Source of the DNA: Ampelocalamus luodianensis
Taxonomy: Eukaryota; Streptophyta; Magnoliopsida; Poales; Poaceae
Assembly (NCBI GenBank): GCA_036346255.1
Contig: CM070619.1
Location: 38,012,342 to 38,076,341 of the forward strand
DNA length: 64,000 bases
Direction of reading: 5' to 3'
Position numbers and translations under genes: made by a program. Under the pieces are notes generated by a model that did not search any database, was not told the origin of the DNA, and worked only from the letters and a program-made list of their open reading frames with translations. Position 1 is the stretch's first letter. The number at the start of each line of letters is the position of its first letter. This document shows, one piece after another, positions 10,855 to 21,431 of the stretch.

Positions 10855-12450
10855 TGTAACAGCCCCAATTTTATCAATGATAATAATCGCATTATGAACA
10901 GTAATGGAGCTCTGTTCATATCATTCTTGTTCTTAATCTCGATTGGGAGTTCTTTGTTACCAAATAAAACCTTCCTTTTAGCCAAAGTCCAAAGGCTTAT
11001 TTTGAATATTTAAAGGAATACAGGATAAAACTTGTATTATGTCGGAAAGTATTTTTATTAAAGCCTAGACAAATTATCTTGGCTAAAAATATTTTTGTTG
11101 CATTTTAGAAATTATTTGGACTTAAAGAAAATTTATGGTCTTTAAATAAATGTTTTCGCCTGAAATCAATATTTATGTATTTTATAAAGTGAAAATGTGG
11201 TTTATAAAATTTATCGGAAATATATCATCCCAGTAGCTTACAGATAAAAATTTCATGATTTTATGAATTTATTTGCTATTTTTAAAGCCAGTCAAACCTT
11301 TTAAATATTTGAATAAGGTTTGGTCAACCAAACCGGTCCAAACCCAAACTTAGTCTTGTTGCGACCAGTCTCTTGTGGACTTGGTCCAACCGAACCATTT
11401 GGTCCGGCTCGTCCCGTCCCAACGCGAGCCCAAAGCTCACACGTGATATGAGCGTTGATCTTCAATCGAGCAGGCGGCTATAACACCGCGAGTTGTCCAC
11501 GTGTACACTTTAATCTCCACCGTTGGATATCGATCTAACGCGAGATCGGTGTATGCAACGGACGACTCGGATCCTTAATCAATCTCCACCGTTCGTTTCT
11601 AATCCAAGCTGTGGCGCTCTTTCGTTTTAAACTTAAAGCGCGGTTTTATTTCAGCCGTTAGATTCAAATCCTACGGTTTTTCCCTTTTTCTCGCGTATTA
11701 TAAAGCCCGCACTCCGGACCATTGGATCATCATTGTGTGGCCCAGATTAGTGTATGCATTCGGACGACTCGGATCCCGCTGTCGTGGCCGTCCATCCTTG
11801 ATCTAGCGGTATCGCTTATTTCAAATTGAAATCGAGGCGCGCGTTAATGTGGGCCTTTGGATTTCAATCTCGGCACTCCTTTTTGACCGTGGGCCTTAAA
11901 GCCCAAAATCGGTGGGTCGTTGGATTTTAATCGTGCGGACCACATGGGTGTATGCAATCGGACCATCCGGTTCCATTTACATCGGCCGTAGAAATTAAAT
12001 CCAACGGTCTTGAGCCATCGCATCAAAAGAAGAGTGGCGTGTATATCTTTTAATTGATCGTTGGATCTTGATCCAACGTATATCTTTGAAAGTGGAGCCC
12101 GCGATCCTTGGGATTTCAATTAGATCTCGATCATCCGATCTAGATCGTGCGGTCCATATTAACTGGTACCGATTCAAATCATTTAATCTATCTATTTATC
12201 GCAGCCACCCATTTCCAATCGGACGGTTGGTGTTCTTTTCGCGTTTTAGGAGACGCGCGCGGCTGTGACTGCCAGCGGGACCCACATGTCATATTTTGCC
12301 TCTCTTCTTCCTTATCCCTGCGCGCAGCCATTTTTGTGAGCAGGGGAGAGGATTTATCAAAAGATTATACACTAATTTTCGGGATGTTTAGCTAAATGGA
12401 CACCTCATCAACTCTAGATCTTTCCTTCTTGCTCTGTAGCTCAACACCCA

Positions 12451-12458
12451 TATATAAA
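12451..12458 (+). promoter_or_regulatory. TATA box of element F 3' LTR
   Basis: TATATAAA followed by CCCTAGCTTT, in the same context as the TATA box of element A. Confidence 0.6.
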
Positions 12459-14777
12459 CCCTAGCTTTCCTTGCTGTTGCCATTGTTGACCGAAGAAGCT
12501 CATCCTTTTCTTCTTGACGGTGGAGTTTCTTGCTTCTTGTTCATTGCTTATCCACTTTAAGCACTGGTTCCACCTTACAATAAAGGTTTGACATCCTTTG
12601 TAGGTTGAACCATCGTCCATCTCTCTGTTGATCAACATCCAGATTTTAGAAACTTGGGTGTCTTCCTTCCTCTGGTAAGCCAAAAACCCTAGTTTCGACA
12701 TCTTGAACATCTTAAGAACCTTAGGAGCTGCTAAGAATCACTCTTTTAAGCATCAGTAGCTTCAACTGTTCTTAAACTGAAAAGTTGATATTATACCTTT
12801 TCGGTCTTTCATGTCATTTTCAAGACCTAGGGTTCTTCTGTCAACCTATCATCTTATTTAGGTTTTGACTAAACCCTAGCGACATGGCAAGTTGATCTTT
12901 CCATTCTTGTCATCATCTATTTTGACTCTTAGTTGAAATATGTCTCTGTTCTTTTAATCGGCTCAACCAGACAAAATAGGTGTTCTTTAGTTTTTGTGAT
13001 CTAGCGGCTAGGGTTAGACTAAGATTAGTTTGGGATGTTAATTACCTAAAGGATCATGCTAAGATTCATTTATGGACTTTTGCATGGTCTATACTTCTTT
13101 TCCAAAATTGCAATCCGTCTGTTTTGACTCTTTACAATCAAAGCGGAGTTTTGCACTGAAACATAATTTCGTCTTTTGAAAGCAGTGAGCTATATGATGG
13201 ATTATTATCATTATTATGGGTAGTTATGACTTAAGCATCTGTAATCATGCACTTCTAGATTGATCATGCATTTTCTTCCATTTTGGACTTATTGTCAGCT
13301 TTGGTATTTATTGGATCTTGTTGTTTCTTTTAGAATCTGGTTCTGTTGAAGCACTTGAATCTTTTTCTTAGCAACCAGAACCTGCAACAGAAGTCTATTA
13401 TTACCAAGGCAAGCATCCTCTTTGCACCATATTGAACCCAGATTTTATACAATAGCTTTTACAAATCCAGTGATATCTGTGCATGCTATTCTTCTGAAAA
13501 TACAAAATGTGATTTGTAATAGTTAGCTATAACCTGACATGGTGGATTATCTTAATTATGACCATACACTCAACCCTAGTGTAGTATTGTATACTATATG
13601 GTCTATTTTCCGATTTGGCTTAGATATGCAGTCTAGAGATTTTAGAGTTGACAAGCCTATCTTGTCAAACATGGGAATCACCACTGAACTATTGTCATTT
13701 TAAACTCTTTGTCCAGTTTCTTTAAATCAGCTTTGTATTCGAAATTCAAATTGATGCGGACAAGAGGAAGCTAGTGATGGTGCTTTTGTGCACGAGATTG
13801 GGTTTGTGGTGGACTTGTCAGGGTTAATTAAGGACCGAACTCGATGATTCAATTCAAGTCCCCACGTACTTCCACATGCGATTGTATGGGTATTTGTTTG
13901 GTTAAGTAGAATGTTGAGACTATTGAGTTGGAAACAGAGAGTAAGGATATGTGTATTGGCCTTGTATGGCATAGATGCTTTGTGCGAGGATTGCGTTTTA
14001 TGCCATGTGAGCTTTGTATGTCGATGTCGGATGTTCTTAGGAGGGTGAGGCGTATATGTGCCTCGTCGCATATCGATACCTTAATGGTGCCGATAGCATT
14101 CTACTATGGGTGGGAGCCCAATTCTCTTTAAATTGTTTGGATCGGCATTCGACACAACATGTGTGCCCGTGGTTAGTAGTTGGTATAGCCTACACTAGTG
14201 GGATTAATGCACACATGGGGGTCCAACTCAATAGTGTTAGCTTGTTGAAAAATACCAAATCTTAGCTTCCCCGGTCGGCATACCAAAGGAAGTGTGTCAT
14301 CATTCGGAGGCATCCGAAGACAACGGGCTAGCTAAGTCATGTGGGTAAAGATGTACACCCCTGCAGGGTATAAACTGTTCGAATAGCCGTGTCCAACGAT
14401 AACTTGAATTGATGTCACCTGTATAGAGGTTTTGATTTTCAAAAATCTGGTTTTGGTTTATTTTCGGATGGCATGAGGGAATCATGCCTTTATCTTGTTT
14501 ACATTTAATGTATTTACTTACTGTTTTACTTTATCTTTGATTTATTAAATTGCTTTATCAAAAGTTAGCCTTTGTAGGTTAAGAGATATCGCTTTATGCA
14601 AATTTGAACCTTTCTACCTTCCTTTTTGTAACCTTATGCATGTAACAACTCTACTCCTTGGATTAGGCTCTAATCACCATTTTCTTTTACTAGTTTGTGT
14701 AAGACTTCTTGAGTACCTTTTGTACTCAAGGTGCTACCACCTATTGTTGCGGTGAGGATGGTTTCTTTATGAAGTAC

Positions 14778-14805
14778 CGTTAGCGCCGATCGGGTGGCGC
14801 TAACG
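14778..14805 (+). other. LTR hairpin, F version
   Basis: CGTTAGCGCC, an 8-base loop, then GGCGCTAACG form a perfect 10-bp stem. Element A has the same hairpin at 42249-42277 and 52627-52655 with one base pair exchanged (C-G here, T-A there). This suggests that pairing, not sequence, is kept. Confidence 0.7.
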
Positions 14806-15171
14806 AGTAACGCTACTTCTTTCCTCCACGCAATTGCTGCGGTGGATGAGGCCATTGGTGGATTTTACTCTTTTGTTTCGCTCATTGTTAAACTTTTGAA
14901 GTGACCAAGTCACTTAATATTGTAGTACTAAAACCGAATGATGTAAGCTTATGTTTAATTATGCAAATGTACGACTTGTATGTGTATGATGCAATGTTGT
15001 TAAAGGATATATATATGCAATGGTCATTGATCACGGGAACCATTGTGAGATATATATATATCCAGGGATCTGTTTATTGTAATTGTTACTTGTTGAATTT
15101 ATACCTTTAGCATGATCTTTAATTGAGGGACGATCTTGTTCCTTCATTAATAATTATGTTACTGTATGAAT

Positions 15172-15951
15172 TTAATTAAGTACATTTCCAATAACCCGGG
15201 GAGCCCACAGCTGGTCTGGTCGTAGCGGTGGCTCACCTAGTCGAGGAGCTTGAGACCTGGTCGTAGCGCTGGTAGGACTGGTCGCAGGGCTTGTAGACCT
15301 GGTCGTAGAGCTTGGGGATCCAGTATTCCTAAGTAACAAAATATCACAATTATTAGGTACTATACCATTCTGCATAGATAAATTTTTAGCACCTAGAAAC
15401 GAGCTCACCTCATAATTTAAGTGACGTGCACGAGCTCTTGTCACAGGTCCTTGTAGTTTAGCAACTGGATCTGGAGGATTTTGTGTAGGGCGTGTATCCG
15501 AAGGAGTGATGTCCTCATCATCCTCCCCCTCTTGAATTGGAGTCGTCCTCGACTCAAGCTCATCTGCTTCTCCCACGTACGGCTTCAAATCTGAAATGTT
15601 AAATGTGGAGCTAACCGCAAAATCTGCAGGGAGCTCCAATTGATAGGCATTGTCATTTATCTTCTTAATTATCTTAAATGGTCCATCAGCTCTAGGCATC
15701 AATTTTGATTTTCTTAATGCTGGAAACCTGTCCTTTCTCAAATGTACCCAAACTAAATCACCCGGTTCAAATTGTATTTCTTTCCTACCTTTACTTCCAG
15801 CAACCCTATACTTTTCAGTCATATGCTCTATATTTTCTTTAGTTGTTTTATGCAACTTAAGAACAAATTCAAGACGCTTCTTAGCATCTAAATTAATGTG
15901 TTCGGAGGTAGGCAAAGGTAGTAAATCAATAGAGCACGGGGTTAAAACCAT
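15172..15951 (-). CDS. Element B integrase C-terminal part with CRM tail
   Basis: An open frame of 259 codons carries the C-terminal end of the CRM polyprotein. It includes EPGDLVWVHLRKDRFPALRK and SKLMPRADGPFKIIKKINDN, then FNISDLKPYVGEADELESRT and the acidic stretch EGEDDEDITPSD. The frame continues through the polypurine tract into the LTR, where GPVTRARARHLNYEVSSFLG is encoded. In CRM elements this tail replaces a canonical chromodomain and is thought to guide integration into CENH3 chromatin. The last about 15 codons lie beyond the original LTR, in element F DNA, so the true stop has been lost. The frame is shifted relative to the integrase core upstream (stop at 15942). Confidence 0.88.
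   Translation of the reverse strand: MVLTPCSIDLLPLPTSEHINLDAKKRLEFVLKLHKTTKENIEHMTEKYRVAGSKGRKEIQFEPGDLVWVHLRKDRFPALRKSKLMPRADGPFKIIKKINDNAYQLELPADFAVSSTFNISDLKPYVGEADELESRTTPIQEGEDDEDITPSDTRPTQNPPDPVAKLQGPVTRARARHLNYEVSSFLGAKNLSMQNGIVPNNCDILLLRNTGSPSSTTRSTSPATSPTSATTRSQAPRLGEPPLRPDQLWAPRVIGNVLN
15210..15520 (-). repeat. Element B 3' LTR, proximal part
   Basis: Read on the minus strand it starts TGATGAGGACATCAC at 15520, directly after the polypurine tract, and aligns with 31138-30830 of the 5' LTR. The first about 100 codons are the C-terminal end of the B polyprotein. CTGGTCGTAGCG-type short repeats follow. Confidence 0.9.
15521..15533 (-). promoter_or_regulatory. Element B polypurine tract
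   Basis: The minus strand reads AAGAGGGGGAGGA and abuts the LTR start TGATGAGGAC. It is the primer for plus-strand synthesis and also lies inside the open pol frame. Confidence 0.85.
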
Positions 15952-16583
15952 ACACTACCAAACGGACTTACCTTGGTGGTGGAGTGTACCGACCTATTGT
16001 AAGCAAACTCAATGTGTGGTAAACACTCTTCCCACATCTTCAAATTCTTCTTTAAAACAGCCCGCAACATGGTGGATAACGTGCGGTTGACAACCTCCGT
16101 TTGTCCATCAGTTTGGGGATGGCACGTAGTAGAAAACAACAGCTTTGTCCCCAATTTGTTCCAAAGTGATCTCCAAAAGTGGCTCAAAAACTTCGCGTCG
16201 CGGTCCGAGACAATTGTATTGGGCATTCCATGTAAGCGAATGATTTCTTTGAAAAATAAATCAGCTATATTTGTAGCATCATCGATCTTGTGACAGGGTA
16301 TAAAATGTGTCATTTTAGAAAATCGATCCACTACTACAAATATACTGTCTCTCCCCCTCTTTGTCCGAGGCAATCCTAAAACAAAATCCATAGAAATATC
16401 CTCCCAAGGGGCGCAAGGAATAGGGAGAGGCATATAAAGTCCATGTGGATTGAGATGGGACTTAGCTTTGTTGCATGTAGTGCAGCGAGCCACGTAGCGC
16501 TCAACATCGCGCCTCATCTTTGGCCAAAAGAAATGGGTGGCCAGCACATCTTCTGTCTTCTTTGCTCTAAAATGTGCCATCAA
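15942..16583 (-). CDS. Element B integrase core
   Basis: An open frame of 213 codons holds the integrase zinc motif and catalytic core. The second histidine and the CTTC cysteines (residues 34 and 37) are visible. The catalytic triad is D66 (SMDFVLGLP), D127 (IVSDRDAKF) and E163 (DGQTEVVNRT), with 35 residues between D127 and E163 as expected for DD35E enzymes. The upstream part of the zinc finger falls in another frame across 16583-16602. The enzyme inserts cDNA into chromatin. A stop at 15942 separates the core from the C-terminal part, so the protein is not complete, though the core residues are intact. Confidence 0.9.
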   Translation of the reverse strand: MMAHFRAKKTEDVLATHFFWPKMRRDVERYVARCTTCNKAKSHLNPHGLYMPLPIPCAPWEDISMDFVLGLPRTKRGRDSIFVVVDRFSKMTHFIPCHKIDDATNIADLFFKEIIRLHGMPNTIVSDRDAKFLSHFWRSLWNKLGTKLLFSTTCHPQTDGQTEVVNRTLSTMLRAVLKKNLKMWEECLPHIEFAYNRSVHSTTKVSPFGSVWF

Positions 16584-16601
16584 ACCTCCTCGATGCGCCT
16601 C

Positions 16602-17150
16602 CTACAACAACAAAAGACGGACGGAGCTAGCTGGAATGCATAGCTTGTTAGCACGATAGATCAAACCATCAATTATCACATATTTATTCCATGTTCTCCC
16701 TCCTTTACAATGTTCAAGCACTTCTTTAAAGTCCACATCAGTAGCATATAACTCCTTAATGGCCTCTAAACCAAAAATCTTATGGTCAAGTTGAGATAAC
16801 ATGGTATAACGTCTACAAAGCGCATCAACAATCACATTGTCCTTACCTTTCTTATGCTTTATGACATATGGAAATGACTCAATAAATTCTACCCATTTAG
16901 CATGTTGTTTATTTAGGTTAGCTTGGCTTCTAATATGTTTTAGCGATTCATGATCTGAATGTATAACAAATTCTTTGGGCCATAGATAATGTTGCCAAGT
17001 TTGAAGCACACGAACTAAAGCATACAGTTCTTTGTCATAGGTAGAATAATTCAGACTAGGCCCAATCCCGCTAGCATCACATTCAATCTCAAAAGTCTTA
17101 CCAAAATCAGGGAGTTGGAGTAGGGGTGCTTGGGTGAGCTTCTCTTTCAA
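16602..17150 (-). pseudogene. Element B RNase H domain, internally deleted
   Basis: An open frame of 182 codons continues pol after a frameshift at the 17147-17150 overlap with the reverse transcriptase frame. Catalytic acids D25 (ECDASGIG), E41 (DKELYALV) and D66 (IHSDHESLKH) are present, and KGKDNVIVDALCRR supplies the last motif. Between SGIG and PSLNYST a block of roughly 20 residues expected in the family (the strand with VLMQEG-like sequence) is missing, probably as a small in-frame deletion. RNase H removes the RNA strand during reverse transcription; the deletion should abolish this. Confidence 0.85.
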
Positions 17151-18034
17151 TAAGTGGAATGCCCTCTCTTGTGCAGGTCCCCATTGAAAGGAACTCCTTT
17201 CTTGGTCAATTCATTCAATGGTGCAGCAATGGTGCTGAAATCCCGCACAAAACGTCGATAGAATCCAGCAAGTCCATGGAAGCTCCGCACCTGTGACACA
17301 GTGGTAGGCGTGGGCCAGCTTTGGATGGCTGTAGTCTTTGCCTCATCCACCTCAATGCCATGTGGTGTCACAACATAACCAAGAAACGCAACTCGATCGG
17401 TGCAAAAGGTGCACTTCTCGAGGTTACCAAACAAACGTGCATGTCTCAAGGCATTAAAAACAGCACGTATATGATTCAAGTATAGCTCATGTGACTTGCT
17501 ATAAATCAAGATATCATCAAAATAAACCACCACAAATTTTCCAATAAAAATACGTAAAACCTCGTTCATTAATCGCATGAAAGTACTAGGTGCATTGGTT
17601 ACACCAAAAGGCATCACTAACCACTCATATAGTCCGAACTTAGTTTTAAAAGCAGTTTTCCATTCATCTCCCAGTTTCATTCTAATCTGGTGGTAGCCAC
17701 TTCGCAAGTCAATCTTTGTGAAAATAATAGATCCACTCAATTCATCAAGCATGTCGTCTAGCCTAGGAATAGGATGACGATACCTTATGGTAATATTATT
17801 AATGGCTCTACAATTAACACACATACGCCAAGTTCCATCTTTCTTAGGAACCAAAAGAACAGGAACATCACAAGGACTAAGTCTTTCTCGTACGTACCCA
17901 CGGTCCAAAAGATCTTGGACTTGTCGCTGAATTTCCTTAGACTCCTCTGGATTGGTCCTATATGCAGCACGGTTTGGCAAAGTTGCTCCCGGGATCAAAT
18001 CAATTTGATGCTCTATCCCTCGAATAGGTGGCAA
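17147..18034 (-). CDS. Element B reverse transcriptase
   Basis: An open frame of 295 codons covers the reverse transcriptase of a CRM-type element. Landmarks are IDLIPGATLPNRAAYR, VPKKDGTWRMC, FTKIDLRSGYHQIR (D109), MPFGVTNAPSTF and the active site VVVYFDDILIYSKS (D173, D174), then LAGFYRRFVRDFS. One visible change is MCVNCRAIN, where the family usually has Asp for Asn. The three catalytic aspartates are intact. The methionine used here is internal to the polyprotein, so the start is only the edge of the open frame. It is joined to the protease linker upstream and RNase H downstream only by frameshifts. Confidence 0.9.
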   Translation of the reverse strand: MPPIRGIEHQIDLIPGATLPNRAAYRTNPEESKEIQRQVQDLLDRGYVRERLSPCDVPVLLVPKKDGTWRMCVNCRAINNITIRYRHPIPRLDDMLDELSGSIIFTKIDLRSGYHQIRMKLGDEWKTAFKTKFGLYEWLVMPFGVTNAPSTFMRLMNEVLRIFIGKFVVVYFDDILIYSKSHELYLNHIRAVFNALRHARLFGNLEKCTFCTDRVAFLGYVVTPHGIEVDEAKTTAIQSWPTPTTVSQVRSFHGLAGFYRRFVRDFSTIAAPLNELTKKGVPFNGDLHKRGHSTY

Positions 18035-18116
18035 TCCAGGGGTATCTCACTGAAATACATCCACATACTCCTGCAAAAGGTTAGCAACACCAGGAGGCAA
18101 AGAGCTAGATATATCC

Positions 18117-18488
18117 TCAAGTGAAAATAAAGCATCTTTGCATATCAAGGCTGCATGGCAGCTCATTATCATAAATTTCAGCAAGCTCAGATTTTGTGGC
18201 AAGCATAACACACCCTTTTAATTTAATTCCTTCGGCCTTGGAACTAGGTGCCACTTTCTCCCCTTTAGGTGGGAAAACACGTTTCGCTACTTGCTGATTT
18301 TCAGAATCATGTTCGGTGGTATTTCTTTCATTTCTAGCACGCTCTACTTCATCTTTCACAATTTCAGCAGGAGTTAAAGGCAACAACTTAATCTTCTTAC
18401 CCTTATGTGAGAACGAGTAGGTATTAGCTCTACCATGGTGCAAAACATCATTATCATATATCCAAGGCCTCAGAGCAACAACGAGCAT
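18117..18488 (-). pseudogene. Element B protease-reverse transcriptase linker region
   Basis: An open frame of 123 codons begins at the end of the protease (LRPWIYDNDVLHHGRANTYS). It has a Lys-rich stretch GKKIKLLPLTPAEIVKDEVE and ends before the reverse transcriptase. This is the usual spacer of CRM polyproteins. It is one frame off from the gag-protease frame, which it overlaps at 18470-18488. Confidence 0.8.
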
Positions 18489-19645
18489 GCTTGCATAGGC
18501 ACTACATCAAAGTCGGTACTATCTTTGTAATTACCAGTTGAAAATTGCACTCTCACAACTTTGTTTACCTTTAACTTACCACACGAATTGAACCATTGGA
18601 TGTAGTAGGGACGTGGGTGTGGTTGTGTGGTCAAGCCAAGCTTCTCGACCATCTCGGAGCTTGCAAGGTTGTTGCAACTCCCTCCATCAATGATGACTCT
18701 GCAGGCTCTCTCCTTCACGAGGAATCTGGATTGGAACAAGTTGTGCCGCTGATTTTGCTCTGCTCTCTCCACTTGTGCGCTCAGCACTCGCTGTGCAACA
18801 AGGCTCACATGAGTCCCTGTGTCAACAGCAGCTACTTGTTCTTCTACATCATCAGCATCACTATCTGTCTCGTCTCCTCCACCTGCAATGTTAGCTGCAA
18901 GCACATACTCATCCTCAATATCACTAGCACTTACATAACCTCCGTCTTCGGTGGCGAGGTATGCTCGCTGACTTGGGCAGTCCCTCATGACATGGCCCAT
19001 TCCCTTGTAGCGATGGCAAATAATCCCAGTCGTACGACCTGTGGAAGCAACCGAAGAAGAACTCTTGGCTGGGGCCTGCACACTAGTAGATTTGTTTACC
19101 TCGGGTGCATGTGTTGGTGTCGGAGGTGTTGCTGAACGCGCCCTACTTGAGGAGGGGGCAGCAGACCGTGTAGCTGAAGGTGGGACTGTTTTAACTTGCC
19201 CTAATGTTGATCTTGGTGTAGACGTGCTTCCAAAATTGTTCCTTGGCCTCTGCTGTCGTCCCTGCAATTCCTTTTCCGCCAAACATGCAAGGTGGCACAA
19301 TCTAGGAACACTATCATATTCTTTGTAATCAACTATATCCTTAATTTCACGTGTTATTCCTCCATAAAAACGTGTCATAGCAGCCTCTTCATCCTCAATA
19401 ATATCACAACGCAACATACTAATTTGTAGCTCCTGATAATATTCTTCTACGGATCTATTACCTTGGTTTAAGCGCTGCAATTTCTTACGCAAGTCCCGTT
19501 TAAAAGAGGGTGGCATAAATCTGTTACGCATAGCAACCTTTAAAGCATCCCAGGTAGTAGGCGCTAATCCATCATTGCATACTCTACTCCACCAAATGAT
19601 GGCAAAGTTTTTAAATTCACTTGTGGCTTGCCTAACTCTATGCAC
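18470..19645 (-). CDS. Element B gag (main part) with zinc knuckle and protease
   Basis: An open frame of 391 codons. Residues 15-130 are the gag capsid region (FAIIWWSRVCNDG, DLRKKLQRLNQGNRSVEEYY, then MTRFYGGITREIKDIV). A Ser/Pro/Thr-rich spacer follows at about 140-205. The zinc knuckle, residues 210-223, reads CHRYKGMGHVMRDC. The second cysteine is tyrosine (TAC), so this knuckle is probably defective. The protease active site is VIIDGGSCNNLAS, D320. Gag packages the RNA and protease cuts the polyprotein. The N-terminal gag lies upstream in two other frames (19708-20129). Confidence 0.88.
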   Translation of the reverse strand: MHRVRQATSEFKNFAIIWWSRVCNDGLAPTTWDALKVAMRNRFMPPSFKRDLRKKLQRLNQGNRSVEEYYQELQISMLRCDIIEDEEAAMTRFYGGITREIKDIVDYKEYDSVPRLCHLACLAEKELQGRQQRPRNNFGSTSTPRSTLGQVKTVPPSATRSAAPSSSRARSATPPTPTHAPEVNKSTSVQAPAKSSSSVASTGRTTGIICHRYKGMGHVMRDCPSQRAYLATEDGGYVSASDIEDEYVLAANIAGGGDETDSDADDVEEQVAAVDTGTHVSLVAQRVLSAQVERAEQNQRHNLFQSRFLVKERACRVIIDGGSCNNLASSEMVEKLGLTTQPHPRPYYIQWFNSCGKLKVNKVVRVQFSTGNYKDSTDFDVVPMQACSLLL

Positions 19646-20129
19646 TTCGGGAACTAAGTGAGCATTAAATTTCTGTTCTCACCGTCATCTCCCAATCTAG
19701 ATATACTTCACATCATAAGCACCGCAAAAGATGGTATAGTGAACTTGACTTTAGCATATGGATCATCATTATCACGTGCATTATATTGCTGAAAGTTATT
19801 ACCTCTCATACCTTGACGGTTGAAGATCAATCGGTTCTGTTGTCGTGCATCTAGGGCATCACGGTTGCGCACCTCATTATCGTTGTCGATATCATGGTCG
19901 TGGGCTGCACCTTGAGGATCCAACGACCATTGTTCGGCGGTTGATTGGCCAAACCATCAATGCGTGCATTGAGTGTTGCAATACTAGCATTGAGCTGTTG
20001 TAGTGTAGCATTTTTTTCCGCAAACTTCCTTTCGATGTTGTCATTAACAGCATGACGGTGCTCATCCAACACCCTCGTGAGCTCTTCCCTCAAAACACAC
20101 TCTTGCGCATCCGATCTCTCACCTGCCAT
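19646..20129 (-). pseudogene. Element B gag N-terminus, frameshifted
   Basis: The start codon is the ATG at 20129, giving MAGERSDAQECVLREELTRV. A predicted coiled coil follows (EKNATLQQLNASIATLNARI). The frame then shifts near 19925 to one with MDPQGAAHDHDIDNDNEVRN and NNFQQYNARDNDDPYAKVKF (19923-19708), and again before 19645. Two indels therefore disrupt gag. I chose 20129 because it follows the leader and begins the coiled-coil region usual for CRM gag. Confidence 0.8.
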
Positions 20130-21418
20130 GGTTAGTAGGAGACACAAGACAACACAAAGATATTATCCCTATCAACTACTAGATGGTGGAAGGTGGAATC
20201 ACACACTCTCAAGCGTCTTACCAAGCTCTTATGAATTTCTTACCAATTGCAGCAGGTGGTATGATCGGAGAAGGTGGGATGTATTACTGCGGCGGAGGCG
20301 AATGCGAGGATCCAAATCTGAGGGCCAAAAGTACGTGGAGCTCGGACAGGCAATGTTTAGTAGCAAGGAACAACAATAATGCAATCAGATTAGCAAAGCT
20401 AAATCAAAGTCCAAAGTACTCATCACAGTTGCTGGCCCAAACGCGCTCCTAATACTAGCTCAAGCAAGCCGAAAGATAGGGTAGATACAAACACAAAGGG
20501 ACAAAGTTTGCAAAGCAACCGATATCTCTTGTGGGTGGTTGTGGTAGACCAACTGAGGGGGGTCGTGAGCCAACTGAGGTGGTTTTTTTTTATTCTCTTT
20601 TTCTTTTCTCTTTTTTTTTGATTCTTTCTTCTTCTTTTTTTTGACTGACGAAACCCAACCTAGGGTTCCTCTCTCTCTCTTTTTTTTGCGCAAGTGACCT
20701 TGACTCACAACTCTTCAAAACCCTTTTTCAGGCCTAAGGATGGATATAGGTCACAAACTTTTTCCGGAGAACAGGGGTAATAAGGTAATAAAAAGATACT
20801 CTCTCTCTCTCTGAACTTGGGCTATCTCTGTTTCGGCTATGGAATTGCTTCTCGGTCTTTGTTGGGTCGGCCACGATATGATGAGTGCGTGGGTGTATGA
20901 GAGCAACCAGAAACAGATAGAGTTGTCGGGGGCGAATACTCGAGCAGGTGGTCGAACTCGAGAAGGTGGTCAAACTCGAGTAGGTGGTCGAATCCGACTA
21001 GGTGGTCGAATCCGAGTAGGTGGTCGGATGGGGATGTTGGCTCGAGTAAGTGGTCGGATGGGGGTGGTGTCACGAGTAAGTGGTCGGATGGGGGGTGACT
21101 CAATTCTCGGCTATAGCAGACAAAACCTAATTGCATCGGATGCAACCAAGGACAAACCGAGATACACGATGACCAAAACAGCAAAGACTCGATGCTAGAA
21201 ACTAGATCACGACGACTAGACCAGCAACAAAGACACCAACGATGGACTCGAACTCAACAACGCGAATATTGAAAACAAAATTGCGAAAGGCACAACGTGG
21301 TTTGGACAATGGAAAAACTCAGATCTAAAACTTTTTGTAGGGCAATTTTCTGGACTCTAGGTGATGGAAACAACAATCAAAAAGGGGATAAACGAGATTA
21401 CCTATTGGGCAACCTTTG
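20130..21418 (-). other. Element B untranslated leader
   Basis: About 1.3 kb lies between the primer-binding site and gag, with no conserved coding. It holds an 18/30-base tandem repeat (20938-21100), a purine-rich stretch on the transcript strand at 20580-20690 that is seen as poly-T/TTC on the plus strand, and a CT microsatellite at about 20800. Such leaders carry packaging and dimerisation signals; none can be pinpointed here. Confidence 0.7.
20938..21100 (-). repeat. Tandem repeat in element B leader
   Basis: Five 18-bp units of the type ACTCGAGTAGGTGGTCGA run from 20938 to about 21027. Two or three 30-bp units that add GGATGGGG-type sequence follow. The units differ by a few substitutions each. 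Confidence 0.8.
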
Positions 21419-21430
21419 CTCTGATACCAA
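21419..21430 (-). promoter_or_regulatory. Element B primer-binding site, initiator-Met tRNA
   Basis: The minus strand reads TGGTATCAGAGC, complementary to the 3' end of plant initiator methionine tRNA. It lies one base inside the LTR edge (21432). This fixes the element on the minus strand with its 5' LTR to the right. Confidence 0.92.
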
Positions 21431-21431
21431 A

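Larger units (their letters stand above)
8304..15209 (+). mobile_element. Element F: internally deleted relative of element A
   Basis: The element starts TGTATGACCCC at 8304 and ends GAGCCCACA at 15209. It is flanked by GGTGG (8299-8303) and GCTGG (15210-15214), which match at 4 of 5 bases, and lies inside the left LTR of element B. It has a partial 5' LTR (8304-9280), an integrase/chromodomain remnant (9281-10620), a polypurine tract and a full 3' LTR (10855-15209). The rest of the 5' LTR, the primer site, gag, protease, reverse transcriptase and RNase H are missing. LTR and integrase resemble element A closely enough to be the same or a sister family. Confidence 0.88.
10855..15209 (+). repeat. 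Element F 3' LTR
   Basis: This 4,355-bp LTR starts TGTAACAGCCCC and ends GAGCCCACA. It is homologous along its length to the LTRs of element A, including the palindromic modules (about 11450-12240), a TATATAAA box at 12451, the U5 hairpin at 14778-14805 and the GTGGGTAAAGATGTACACCC block at about 14341. The small reading frames within it are not conserved between copies, so I treat the whole interval as non-coding. Confidence 0.92.
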
